Position numbers and translations under genes: made by a program
In this document: positions 20,268 to 32,500 of the stretch, one piece after another
Numbering within the stretch: the stretch's first letter is position 1
Layout: the number at the start of each line of letters is the position of its first letter
From: Ailurus styani
Taxonomy: Eukaryota; Chordata; Mammalia; Carnivora; Ailuridae
Length of the DNA: 64,000 nt
Assembly (NCBI GenBank): GCA_002007465.1
Contig: LNAC01000101.1
Location: forward strand, 3,898,432 to 3,962,431
Direction: 5' to 3'
Notes under the pieces: generated by a model
What the model saw: only the letters and a program-made list of their open reading frames with translations
What the model was told of the DNA's origin: nothing
Database searches by the model: none

Positions 20268-20273
20268 TTTATT
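20268..20273 (-). terminator. DRC3: DRC3 polyadenylation signal AATAAA
   Basis: TTTATT on the plus strand reads AATAAA on the minus strand, 171 bases after the DRC3 stop codon. Cleavage 10-30 bases further would fall at about 20240-20258. Confidence 0.65.
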
Positions 20274-20443
20274 TTTCTCTACATTTGCAAGGTTTCCCAG
20301 GGGTGGGGAAGAACCGGGTTGGGGGAGGAGTTGTGGGTTGAGAGACTCCCAGTAACGCTTGTGAGGCGGTCAGGAAGGTGTGTGGTGTGCGTGCTGCGGG
20401 GTCCGCGCCCGTGTTCCGAAGGACTGTCTGGGCTGGCGCGGCC

Positions 20444-20557
20444 CTAATCCATGACGTCATTGCATTCCAGGTTGTCCAGTTCGTTCTGCATGTGGTCGAT
20501 GTACTGATTGATCTCCTTCACTCTCCTGCGGTTCCTCGTGATCTCATTTTTGTGGAT
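20444..20557 (-). CDS. DRC3: DRC3 coding exon 12 (last) with stop
   Basis: Encodes [20 protein letters not shown]... to LECNDVMD, stop TAG at 20446-20444. The acceptor on the minus strand is TTTACCCCCCAG. Residues 487-523. Confidence 0.95.
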   Translation of the reverse strand: MHKNEITRNRRRVKEINQYIDHMQNELDNLECNDVMD

Positions 20558-23500
20558 CTGGGGGGTAAAAGCAAAGCCCCAGGTCCTTAAGTCAGAGAAT
20601 TTGCTGATATTCTTTCACTGAGTACCGTTTGGGGAAAAGGAAGTCGTTCTTTGCAATTTGCATAGTTGCCTCTCTCATTTACTTTAAAGTTTCTGCATTC
20701 TGCTCTTCTCTGTTTTTGAGGTAGGAGTTGGGGGGGTTGGTTAGCGTGTGGGTGCTTTAAGGATTCTTCCATCCTTAATTTGACTGTATTTCCTATGCTC
20801 CCAGGGGAAGACGGCCACTTTCTCTCCGGCTTGTAGCTGGAGGAGCAGGTGCAGCCTCCTAGACCCTTCTAGACCAGGGTAGCGCCCACTCACCATGTCC
20901 ACTAAGTGTGTACACCAAGCGTTGGTCCTGGTCACCAGCTCATCTTCTCGATTGTCGATCTTCAGGAGGTGGATGTCATGTGATGCCCCGACAGCGTTAA
21001 CAATGGTGTCTTTGTCGACAAAAAGCTGGTGACAAAGAAAGATCAAATGAGCGTGTGTGTCACGTTCCCTGCCCCCGGACACGCTGTCAGAGGGCCGAGG
21101 AGAAAGGGAACCACTGAGTGTCCCCTGGCTGGTGGAGGCAGCTGCCTGGCGCCCAGTGCAGCGCCCACCTCTGTATCCGAGGGTTCTTCCTATGGCTCAT
21201 CCTCCGGGGACAGTGCCTCGAAGACCCGAGCCACGACAAGTGCTGTGGGAAGGGGCCCACCAAGGCACTGACTTTGAAATACTAGTTGGGAGTGTTTCCT
21301 TCAGGGAGGGGGCGGGTGGCTGCTCCAGAGGTGACCTCACTCATAACATCTGCTCCCACAGTCGATCTCTCTTACTGGCCCTCAAGTCTGATTTGCCTGA
21401 CATGGGCCGGCCGGGTGGGAAGTGTGGGGCTGGCTGAGGGTCTCGGGGCTCCTCTGAGGACAGAAGGCTCTGTGAATCCCCAGTGGAACTTTGGATTATA
21501 CAAGTGGTCTCCTGTGTTCTTGTTCCTGACTTTGTTTTCTGCCTTAAGAAAAGTTGTTGAGAATGCCCACCCTCTACCAGACCTGGCTCGTTCTAGGTGT
21601 CTGCACTATGGCTGTTGTGTAGACGGTTGGAAATCAAGTGGAATCACTTCCCAGAGCAGCGCGAGGTTAGGGGAGCACTTAGTGAGTGTTGCTCATGCTC
21701 TGAAGGAAAGCCAAAGGACCTGAATGTTCTGTGTCGTTGAGAGGACTATAAGCAGATGAATACTTGGGTTTTTTCTTTACTATAGTAGTAGTTAACTTAA
21801 TAGTCTCCAAAATATGTTCTGTGGAATCCTGAGATACTAGTATTTCTGAAAAAAAAAAAACAAAAAACCAAAAATGTTTTCTTTTGGTCCAATACATTTG
21901 GGACAGCCTTGCATAGCCTAGGCCCCTTCTGAATTTTATAGGGCACAAAACAGAGAAGGCTCTGGAAAGTAGAAACTCTTTTAACTTTGTCTCTCTTGAT
22001 TTGCCAGTTTCTGTGGCCACAGACTTCTTTTCAGAGAAATGCCTGTGAGTACCTTGCGGGGCGGTGGGTTTCCACAGAACCCCACGTAGAGAAGGCAGGC
22101 TAGCTGACGCTAGCACAGCCATGTGGGAGAAAATGACAGGAAGTCATGGAGGTCTTCCTGCAAGAGGGCCTGGGGCCAGACTCTGGGAAGGGCTCAAAGC
22201 TGTGTACAACCTGCCTGCCCCTGAGCTTCAGGCAGCCTGCTCAGGAGCACGTCCTGGGGATCGAGAAGTAGCCACAGCCACTCATCACGAGAAGGTCCTG
22301 GTTCTTTATTTTTATAAAGGGTCATGGCGGGTCTCCTAGGCTCCCTGAGCTGCCCCCCTGCCTGGGGGGCCTTGCTGGATTTCACAGAGGTGAAAACAGA
22401 GCCCTCAAGACACATTTGTTTCAAAGCAACTTCTTGCGGGGGAGGCGGGGAGACAGACACAACTTTTGTCACTTGAGCACAGTGTCTGGGGAATTGCAGG
22501 TCCCTTCTGTGGCCTGGGCCTGAGTGCGGGCCCTGCCACGGCCTCTGGGCACCCACGTGGATGTTCAGAGCACCCGGGGAGCAAGTCTGACCTCCCTCGG
22601 CCCCCTGCATGTGGCAGCGGCTCGTTGCAGCACCAGGCTCGCTGCCCTTGGCCCCGGTGGAGGGGACCTTGCCACTGGCGGCTGTGGCTGCAAGCACCTC
22701 TCCCATCCCCTCCCTCCCTGCCAGCTCCCGGCTTCCTCCTTGAGCGCCTTCTGCTTTCCTTCAAAGCACCGGAGGACTTCAAAAGACAGATTCAGAGGAA
22801 TGGTGGGGTGAGCTGATCACCATCCCTTGACTGAATGAGAGGAGTTTTAAAGAGATAAACAATCTCCTCCGTGACACTTTTTATCACCATCTGGTCCTTG
22901 ATGATTAGATAAGAGAAACCTGATTTTTTCCTTCACTGAGGGCCCTATTCACGCATCCAGACATCCCTATCTTGCCACAGGCTCTGAGTCAAACGGCCTG
23001 TGTTCACGTTACAGTTCCGCCACTTACACGCTGTGTGTCTTTGGGTGGGTTACTCTTGTCTCTGTGCCTCAGGTTTCTCATCTGTAAAAGGGGACCATCA
23101 TGGTACCTATTTTACTGCGTGGATGTGAAGATTAAAAGAACAAACACATGTCCGGTGTTCCTCAGACAGCTGGCCCTCAGGAGGCCCTCAGTAAATGCCA
23201 GCTATTTGTTGTTATAATTACTTCTTACAGTCAGGGCATCCTTTTCCCCCACTGAGAACAACATGCTCCATTTTGTTGCTTAAATATAAGAACTCAGGGC
23301 GCCTGGGTGGCTCAGTCGGTTAAGCGTCTGACTCTTGATCTCAGCTCAGGTCTCGATCTCAGGGTTGGAAGTTTAAGCCCTGCTTTGGGCTCCACACTGG
23401 GCGTGGAGCCCACTTAAAAAAAATAACTAAGGAGACCTAAGGCACAGTATCAAGGTCTTGGTGATGTCTCTTGATGCAACTGCAAGCGTTCCCCAAAGGA

Positions 23501-26500
23501 CAGAGCTCACCCTGGCCGCAAAGGGCAGGGTGTCCAGGGGGCTCAACTGGCAGCCCCCATGAAGGCTCGAGGTGGCACTAGACACCAGTCCTGCCAGCAA
23601 GCCCAAGGCAGAGCCCCATTTACCCTAGTGCCTGGGGCCACGGGCGAACCCAGAATGCCAGCGTGTAGTCCACAGTGAGAGTCTATCATCGCTCTGGCTG
23701 GACTTTGATTCCGGGCTCTGGTCCTCCCAAGCACTGTCACCTTGCACGCCTTACCAAACTTCTCTTGAGATGCAGTCTTACCCAATTTTCCCATCATAAA
23801 CTGCGAATGATAACAGTACCACTTTCGCAGGGTTCTTTGGGGAGATAAAGGAGATCCTAGACGAGCCTCAGGCTTCCGTGCCCCGACGGTGGCGAGCCTG
23901 CGGTCAGTGGTCACCAGCCACTGTGCCCGGCCCCTACTTAGTCGGCAGGTACTGAGCATTCCTGGAACCACACGAACAGGTGTCAGATGGCGCAAGGCAG
24001 AGTTGCCCTGGCAGGAGAGAGGGTTGGCCACTGGAAGCACCAGTCCAGCCTGCTTGTCTGCTGCTGAGTTCCGGGGCCCGTATTTTTCTGTGTCCCAGTT
24101 ATTAGGAAGGGATGTTTCAGTCCTGTGCCTTCTGAGTGTCACACACCTGGAGGTGTTCCGTGAGGGAACTCCACGACCCCTCGGTGGTCCCCGTCGGGGA
24201 TAACAGAGTGGGCTTTTGGGGATGGCCTTATTTCAGGGCTCAGGGAAAGTGACATCTCCTTGTGTCTGGTCAAGAGCAGCATATGGCAGGGGTTTAGGGA
24301 GGGAGGGCTGGCAACATGGCAGGCCTGCCACCACACTGCTGCCCCAGGCCTCTGTCTCAGCGCCCCCAACAGAGGCTGTGGGAGTCAGGACCGCTGGTCC
24401 TTTCCGTGGGACTTAGCCAGCACCTGACAAAGTGTGACTTCGAGAACTCAGGGCACTTCAGCTGGGCTGTGGCTGTGCCATGCAAGGGACATGATGGTGA
24501 AGAGGCCATCCGTGCCTTCCCTGTGAGCCTGGATTCTCTGTGAATAGTCACATAAGCAAACCAATACACACGATACCCTGAAACCGTAGTAAGGACTCTG
24601 GCAGCAGTAAATGGAGTGCGTGATAGAGAGACAGTGAGTGGTTTTCCAGGCAAGTGATGAGGGAAGGCTTCTCCGAGGAGGTGCCATTGGACCTGAGAGC
24701 TGAACAAGGACGAGCCAGACACCCGGAGACCTGAGGCAAGGGCATGTCTGCTGGGTGGACTAGCCAATGACAGGAGCAAGCCTGGGAGCTTGGGAATGGT
24801 TCTGAGGCTGGGGCAAGGGGGGAGGCGGCCGAGGCGGCCAGGCCAGGCATGAGGGTCTGGTGGACTACGGTAAAGTGAAGTGCTTGCTCCAAGGGTCACG
24901 GGAGGCCATCACCGTGTGTTGTGCAAAGGTACAGAATGGTGAGGTTAGGGTTTTCTAAGGATCTCTGGCTGCCATGTGGAGAACAGCCTATAGGAGGCTA
25001 GTGAGGAGGCCAGTGGTCCAGGCAAAGGACAGCGTGGCTTGATCTGACGCTAACATGGAAGTGAGAGAAACTGAGAAACGGGGAGTGGGATGAATGAGGA
25101 AGGGAAGAAACCAGGCTCCCCATCCCTCCCCAGAGACGTAGCACACACACCGCCACTGGACCCCAACGCAGGAGACAGGGACAGCCCCCTGGGTGAGCAG
25201 CCTCGGGTGTTCGGGCTGACTGCTGATGCGGGACTACCCATCACTGGACGCGCCGGTGGAAGGCGGCACAGCAGCAGGTGGATCAGAAATGGTGCTTGGG
25301 CCCTTCCGATACCTAACAGTGCGGCCCGCCACAGACACGTGAGGGTGAGGAAGACCTGCCTGTGAAATCTCAGAACTTAACCTCTATTTGCAACTGCCTC
25401 TCTCAGAAACTTCCAGAAGCCCCACAGAAATGACCTTTTGGAAACCAACTTGTTGGTAAGTTGAAACCACTTAATTATCATGAGCTCCTCTTTAGCGGCT
25501 CCCCATCCAGTGCCCACCAGTTGTTTTATCTGTTGGCCTACTTCATCTGCCAACCACCCTGCAAAGTTATCGTTATGGTCCCTTGTGCAGGCGGGGAAAC
25601 AGGCTATAGGAGGCTTGAAGGCTTAAGGGAGCCACAGACTCCCGAGGGGCGGGCTCTGCGGCCCGCCTCGCGCCCAACCCCACCCACTATCCTCGGCCCC
25701 GCCCACCGGGCTCTAGCCCCGCCCACCGCACCCACGGCCCCGCCCACAGTGCTCACAGCGCGCACGCCGTCTGGCAGGTCCTCATCCAGCTCCCCCTTCA
25801 GTATCTTTTCCAGAGTATTGATGGAGATCTCCAGGAGCTTCTCGTGGTGGTGATTCTCCAGGTCCCGGCACTGAGCCATCGTGCAGCCAAGTTAAGCAAA
25901 GGCCAGGAGCGGAGTAGACTAGGTGCCTCTGTAGACCCTCGGAGGGCCAGGCCATTTCCTCCAGACAAAAACAGACTTTGTAGTGTGGGAGGGCACCCCA
26001 GAGGTGCCGGAGCCTCACCACCTTCACAGCTGGTCCTACACATGCATGAAACCCCAGGGCCAACCAGCCAACACACACACACTTGGTCATCACTGCCCCT
26101 TGGCGCTGGGTCCCCTCGGAATCCCTCTATCTTCCCCATCTCTCCCTCCTACCGTCTCCAGGCTGAACAGCAACCAAATCCTGATCTCCCCATTCTAGCC
26201 CTTTTCCCCCACAGCAGCCAGTGAGCTCTTAATCATGCAGCTAGACTGGACCTCATCCTTCCCATGCTCATGACTCTCCAGGAGCTTCCCATTCTCTATC
26301 GTGGCCTCTCTTGGAACTGAATCTCTCTCTCTCTCGGAGCCTCAGGGCCTTTGCACAGGCTGCCTCTTCTGCCTGGAATGTCCTCTCCACTTTTCTGCCT
26401 TGTACCTTGGACCCACACTCAGGCTCTCAGAGGACCCTCCCTCAGAGAAGCTCCGGGCCCTGGCCCCTGCTTACTTCCTGCCTCTATAACTTCTGTCTCC

Positions 26501-29500
26501 TTGCAGGTCTGTGGGCCCAGGAAGGCCGGACCAGGAGGTTACTTCTGGGGTAGAGCACAGCAGTTTGTGTCCCCCACCGTCATCCCCCATGGCAGGGCCC
26601 TGAGTTCATGTAGCAGAAGAGTTGATCCTGCCCCACATGTTGGCTTCTAATCCTGATATTTAACCTGATAATCTCATTATAAAGGATTTGTCAGTGTCTA
26701 CACAGAGGATGTGGCCCCACTCCCAGGGTGTGTGTACTCACAACACAGGAGGTAGGCAGGGATTCTGGGGTGTGGTCTCCCTGGGAACATCACTCATTTG
26801 AGAACAAATATGCCAGGACTTCTACAGCAAATGCAGCAACCCGGCTAGGTATCCAAACCTTTACTCTAACAAGGCACTGTTGTTCTGAGGGTCGGGCAAA
26901 CTCCCTCAGACCTTGCGGAACATTCTTTGAACATTCCAAGTGGTTGCCAAATCTCCACCTTTTGAAGGCTAACTTCTTCCTTGGTGAAAAACGGGAGGTT
27001 TTATATTCCTCTGATCTCAAAGGTGGAGAGTCTTACTAAATGGTATCCTGTGAGGGGCTTGATAGCACCTCAATGCAAGCAGAGATCTTTCTGTACATCA
27101 AACTGGGGCTTGGGTATTTCTGGTAAAGTGTGAAGTATGATTATAAAGTGCTGACTTTTTTACTATCTCTGCCAACCTGTTTAGGGCATTGGTTCAGTGG
27201 GAGAGGATGTGACCCAAAGGTAGCCACCTCAAAGGAGACTACACTTATTTGCATCTTGCTTAGTTGGTGAAAGAGCTATACCCTTCTCTGCCTTTTGTTA
27301 AAAATGCCAGCACCAGGGTGCCTGGGTGCCTGAGGTCATGGTCCCAGGGTCCTGGGACTGAGCCCCGCGTCAGGCTCCCTGTTCAGTGGGGAGTCTGCTT
27401 CTCCCTTTCCCTCTGTTCCTCCCCCACCATGCTCGGGCTCACTTGCTCTCTCTCTGAAATAAATGAATAAAATCTTTTTTAAAAAAATGCAAGTGCCTCT
27501 CCCCTGGTTCCCCTAGAGTCAGGAGGAACACTGATGTGGGCCAATAGCACCTCCCCATGAAGGGTCATCAAGGATATAGGCTCTGGACATTTTCAATAAA
27601 GAGTGCCACCAAGTCCATGATGTTCCTTTCGAACATGTTTATCGTCTCCTAGAAATGATAAAGAACACAGTTCACAAGAATATTTAGACATGAATTCGAC
27701 TGACCTGGCATAAGAGCAAAAGGATGATCTGTAAAACTTGGCAGGTGACTCCTCCAATCCCAGACCTTCAGGGTAAAGACCAATCACCTTGACCTTTCCA
27801 GGTAGATGTCTACAAACTGGCCTGCTCTCCTGACCTCTTCCTCACAGCTGTGTTATTCTCCAGCCACTTCAGCTTACTCACCACCCCCTGAAAGTTTAGT
27901 GCAAAGCTTCCTTCAGGCTTTTGCACATGCTGGTCCCTCTGCCAGGAATGCTTGTCCTGGTCTTTCCCTCCCACAACTCTCACGTACACACACAGAGCTA
28001 ACCCCCTTCCTTTGGGCTTCTCAGTGGCATCTGTCCATCACCTCCAGAGAAACACGGAAGAAAGTCGCCAAGAGCCAGAACGCCTGGGTCACTATCGCAG
28101 CTCTACCACTGTGTCTAACTTCCTTAGGCCTCCACGTCCTCATCTATGAAATGGGTTTCCTTTGTCATACCTGTCTCGTGGAATTGTGTTGAAGTTTAAA
28201 TGAGTTACTTCACACAAAATGCCTTGCAAGTTGCCTCAGGAATGCTGGCCATGACCCCTGACCTCTCACCAGAGTGCAGCTCCGTGCCTGGCTTCCACCT
28301 CCCCCGATGTACCCCCCACACTGCGGCATCCCAGCGCTTAGCTGGGCCCTCAGGGCCTCAATGGGACTTGAGTGAGGGAAGCACGGGGAATGTGATGGTG
28401 AGGTCTGCTCTCCTGTGACCACCCTCCAGGATGGGTCATGCCCCGGATCGACCACAGACCCCGCGGGGGCCGCAGGGGGTGCCGAGGGCACAGGGAATCT
28501 GCCTGAGTCTGAGGACTGTCTGCAGGCTGAGCTGCACATTTTTCCAATGTGTGTAAACACTGTCGTAATGAATAAACATGGGGTCGTTGAAAAGCACGAG
28601 TGCACCTGACAGCTTCTTGGCCGCTGGCGATACCAGTACCCCCGAGCATGCACAGGTTCTGGGGAACTTCTGGGTGTCGGAAAGGGGCTGTCCCTGCAGG
28701 GAGAGGTCGGGGTCCGCTGCCCGAGCCTCCCTGACGCTCCGACGCTCTGCGAGTGGCCTTCCGCAGCGGGGAGCCAGTCTGAGCTGTCACTTGACATGTG
28801 AGGAATTGACTAGGTGCTATCTCTTGGCCCAGCCACGGCAGCATCCAATGAGGTTAGATTCATCACAGCCCTTCAGACTCTAGGCCTCAGCTGCCTTCTG
28901 AACACATGAGTCATGCGGGCTATAAGGAATTCTAGAGAGCGGCGTGCTGGGCTTCCCTGACTTAGTGTTGAATTGCAGGCTCCTCGCCCAGTCCTAAGAT
29001 GCGGCAAACATGGGCTGCAATGCAGAGGAGCCTTTGTTCCATCCTAGCGGGATGGGGGGGCACTTTGTTTTTCAAGCACCCAGACAACTCCTTGGGTCTA
29101 ATAAAAAAAACCTCTCCCCGCGAGGCTCTGGGTTCTTCCAGGATAGGGGTACATTCCAGAGGAATGAGCTCACCTCTCATGCGGCACAAGAATCACTTAT
29201 GCTAGGAATGATTGAAATATATTAAAAGCAAACACAGGACTGATGAGCGAAGAAAGCTTTAGTCGGCTGTGCTGAGTCACACTGGACGTTTCCAGGAGAG
29301 GAGAGCATGGGAAGGCTCAGGCTCCAGTGCAGTTTTGCAGCTGAATTATTGTGTTCCTGCAAATGGGATGGGGAAGGCATGATCGCGCCCCCTCTGTGCC
29401 CCGGGGGCCCAGCCTCACCTCCAGCTGCTCTACCAACTGCATCTCCAGGGTCATGAGCACGTTGAACAGCTCTGTGATGTCCTCACTGTATTCCACTATC

Positions 29501-32500
29501 CTCACCTCGATGTTGGTCGGGTCAGACTCATCTCGAATGGCATTTAGACTCTGGAAACAAAAACCTGTGCTTTAGGAATCCATGACTGAGTGTAATTAGT
29601 TAACGATAGGCGACAGTGGGTTTTGTGGCTAAGAACTTAGACTCTGGGGTTGGACTGTCCAAGTTCAAGAGTCAGCTAGTCATCTGTCAGCTTCATGGGA
29701 TTGTGGAAGCTACTTATGCTCCCCATGCCTGGAGGTAGTTTAGAGCCAATGCTAGCACTAGTTAGTGAAGGCTCCATCCGTGTTAGCTTTGGTTTTCGTT
29801 AGAGGTGGCTGTGCTGGGTGGAAGGAGTAATGACTTCAGAATCAAGTAAACCTGAATTTGAATCCTGTCTGGGTCACTTATTAGCAGTGTGACCTCGAAT
29901 GTGCCCCCTTCGTTCTCGAAGCTTTGGTTTCCTCATGTAAAGAGGGAGAGAAGTGTGTGTGTCACAAACTCATGGGGATTAGGCAGTATATATGAGCTCT
30001 TGACTCATAGCAGGGGCTTGGCGAACAGAGTCTCCAATAAAAGGTCCACAGCAGGCAGAGGTAGGGAAAGACACTGGAAAAAGGTCCAGTCTTTAGGAAA
30101 CCAGTTGGGCCCACAGAGCACCCCAGAGCTGGACTGTTTAGAATGAGAGAATGCTCACGGGCTGGAAAGCACCTGGGGTTCAGACCTGGCACTGAATTCC
30201 AGCCAATCACTAACAAACATCCTGGGGACTTGGCCACCAGACGCATTGTCAACTTTTAGTTGGGAAGGAAGAAAGAGTAATATGGCACAATTCAGTGTGA
30301 TGAATGATATTCATAATAATGGCTACCCTGTATGGAGAAAAATCAGACTCGATCCCTACCTCAAACCTTACATAAAAACAAATTTCCCACAGAGCGAAGA
30401 TTTAAAAGCACAAAGTAAAGCCATAAAAGTACTAGAAGGAAAAATGGGTGGGTTTTAATAATCTCAGAGTGGAGAAGTCTAAGTATAACCAGAAAAACAG
30501 ACTTGATAAATTATACTGCATGAACGTTTTAGAAATTCTGAATGGCAAAAGCACCACAGACAGAAAAATGACAAGATGAACCACGAAGTGGGAAATATAT
30601 TTGCAACTCATTGCACTGGCTCAGGGCTAACTTCTCAATCTATAAAGAGTTCCTACAAAGTCATGATTAGGAAAAAAAAAAAAGGAAACATAGGTCAAAA
30701 ACCAAATAGAAAAAATGGGTTAGGGCATAGTATAAGAACAAAGAGTTCACAGAATAAGAAGTACAAATGTTTAAGAAACATGCAATGTTTACCCTCGCTT
30801 AAGAGAAAACAAACACACCAAGTGTGCCAGATTGGCAAAGGCGAGAAGTCTGGGAACACCAGTCTGACAAGGAGCAGGCAGGCCAGGTACAGCCCCCGTG
30901 GAGTGCACCCGTGCCAACACTAGCAGAAGTAGCAACGCAAAGTTCTCCCTCCAGGACTTCGTCCTACAGATCAAACCTGCACCAACTTACCCACTGTGAC
31001 CCTGGTAAGAAGAGAAAAGATTGGGGGAAAATATACCGAATTGTCCGTCAACAGGGGCTGGTTTAATAGCTCCCAGCTCGGGCGCCTAGGTGGCTCAGTG
31101 GGTTAAGCCTCTGCCTTTAGCTCAGGTCATGATCTCAGGGTCCTGGGATCAAGCCCCGCATCGGGCTCCCTGCTCAGCTGGGAGCCTGCTTCCTCCTCTC
31201 TCTGCCTGCCTCTCAGCCTACTTGTGATCTCTCCCTCTCTCTGTGTCAAATAAATAAAGTCTTTAAAAAAAATAGATCCCAGCTCATCTGTGCAATGGGA
31301 GATTTTCGACTATTAAAAAAAGGAAGCAACTCAAGTTTTGGAAGGATCTCTAAGCTGCAGAACCGTCCAGAAAGTGCAGAACGGTGCACGCTACACTTTC
31401 ATCACGCTCGTGTGGCCACACACACACACACACGCATTCGCACATGGGGACTGGAGGCGGACTGACTGTCCTCCCCTGTCTGCAGCGGTCATTCTGTGCC
31501 TGTGTTTACCGCACATGTACTGCCTGTCCCGTGACTCCCAATGACCCTGAGTGATGGTCACAGTTCCGCCCTGGCTCTGCTCCCCACTGGTCTCCCCACC
31601 ACAGTTCTAGGAGGCAGTTACCCCCATTTCTCCAATGAGGAAATGGAGGCTAGCAGAGGGTCAGCAGCGAGGGGGCCACATGAGCATTCCATCCACCCAC
31701 CCGCTGACCCCAAGCTGTGCCCCACTGGGCACCGGGAGGGGGCGCTGAGGGAGCCCTGGATTGGGGGTGGGGGGCAAGTGGGGGCTAGAGGTGGGAGCAC
31801 AGGACAAGCTCAGAGAGGTCCTGTGAGGAAAGTCCCAGGCCGGGCCCTCAGGCTCATGGAGTCCCATGAGCTTCTAAGCGGGCGAGCGGGCTCAGCTTGG
31901 GCTGAGCACTGGAGGCACCTGGGGAGCTCGGGAAGTGCCGGGCTGCCCCTCCTGGGCTGGGCCATCAGCCCCTTGTCGGGGCCCTGCAGACTCTGGGGTG
32001 CGGGCTGCGTGAGACCCCTGCTCTCGGCTCTAAGAGAGGAGCACTGAGGTTAGTTTGCTCATCCCAGGCGGCCTTTGAGGGTGTCGCCAAGATGGGGGCC
32101 GCGGGGACCGGTGCCTCAGAAGCAGGGGGAGCTGGCCGGCTCTGCAGACCTCCACCCTGGACGACAGGGAGTCAGGCTCGGCGCCAGCAGGAGCACTGAC
32201 AGTAGCCTGGCCCATGTCCTGCTTCTCCGGGGGGAGGTTTGTTGCTGACGGGGCGGCCCAGGCCTCGGGCTTCAGGAGCAGCCAGCTGGCTGGTGTCCAG
32301 ACCTCCCAAATCCAGTGGCTTCGGGGACCAGAGAAATGTCAGGGAGGATGTGCCAGATAGGGGCCGGGGGCCTGGAAACGTGGCTTGTCCAGAGGGGACA
32401 ACCGCCACCGAGGCCCTGTTGACAACTGTCTCCAGAGAAGCTGGCAACCACGGTTTTTCTGTGAAATCTTCCCGTTTGGAATGTCAGCAGGATGTTCAAA

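Larger units (their letters stand above)
18778..20443. other. Convergent intergenic region between ATPAF2 and DRC3 3' ends
   Basis: About 1.3 kb separates the two polyadenylation signals. It contains two forward SINEC copies and unique GC-rich sequence (19500-20100) in which I see no gene. Confidence 0.8.
25881..27577 (-). other. DRC3: DRC3 intron 9, U12-type AT-AC intron
   Basis: On the minus strand the intron starts ATATCCTTGA and ends TTTGCTTAACTTGGCTGCAC. The branch motif TTGCTTAAC differs by one base from the U12 consensus TTCCTTAAC and lies 10 bases before the AC. It splits a Leu codon after its second base. It contains an L2-like relic at 26235-26500 and a forward SINEC at 27316-27487. 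Confidence 0.93.

Noticed and set aside
25604..25879. Minus-strand frame starting [12 protein letters not shown], which could be taken as a separate small gene.
   Set aside because: The Met is internal to DRC3 exon 10; the frame continues past the exon donor into intron only by chance.
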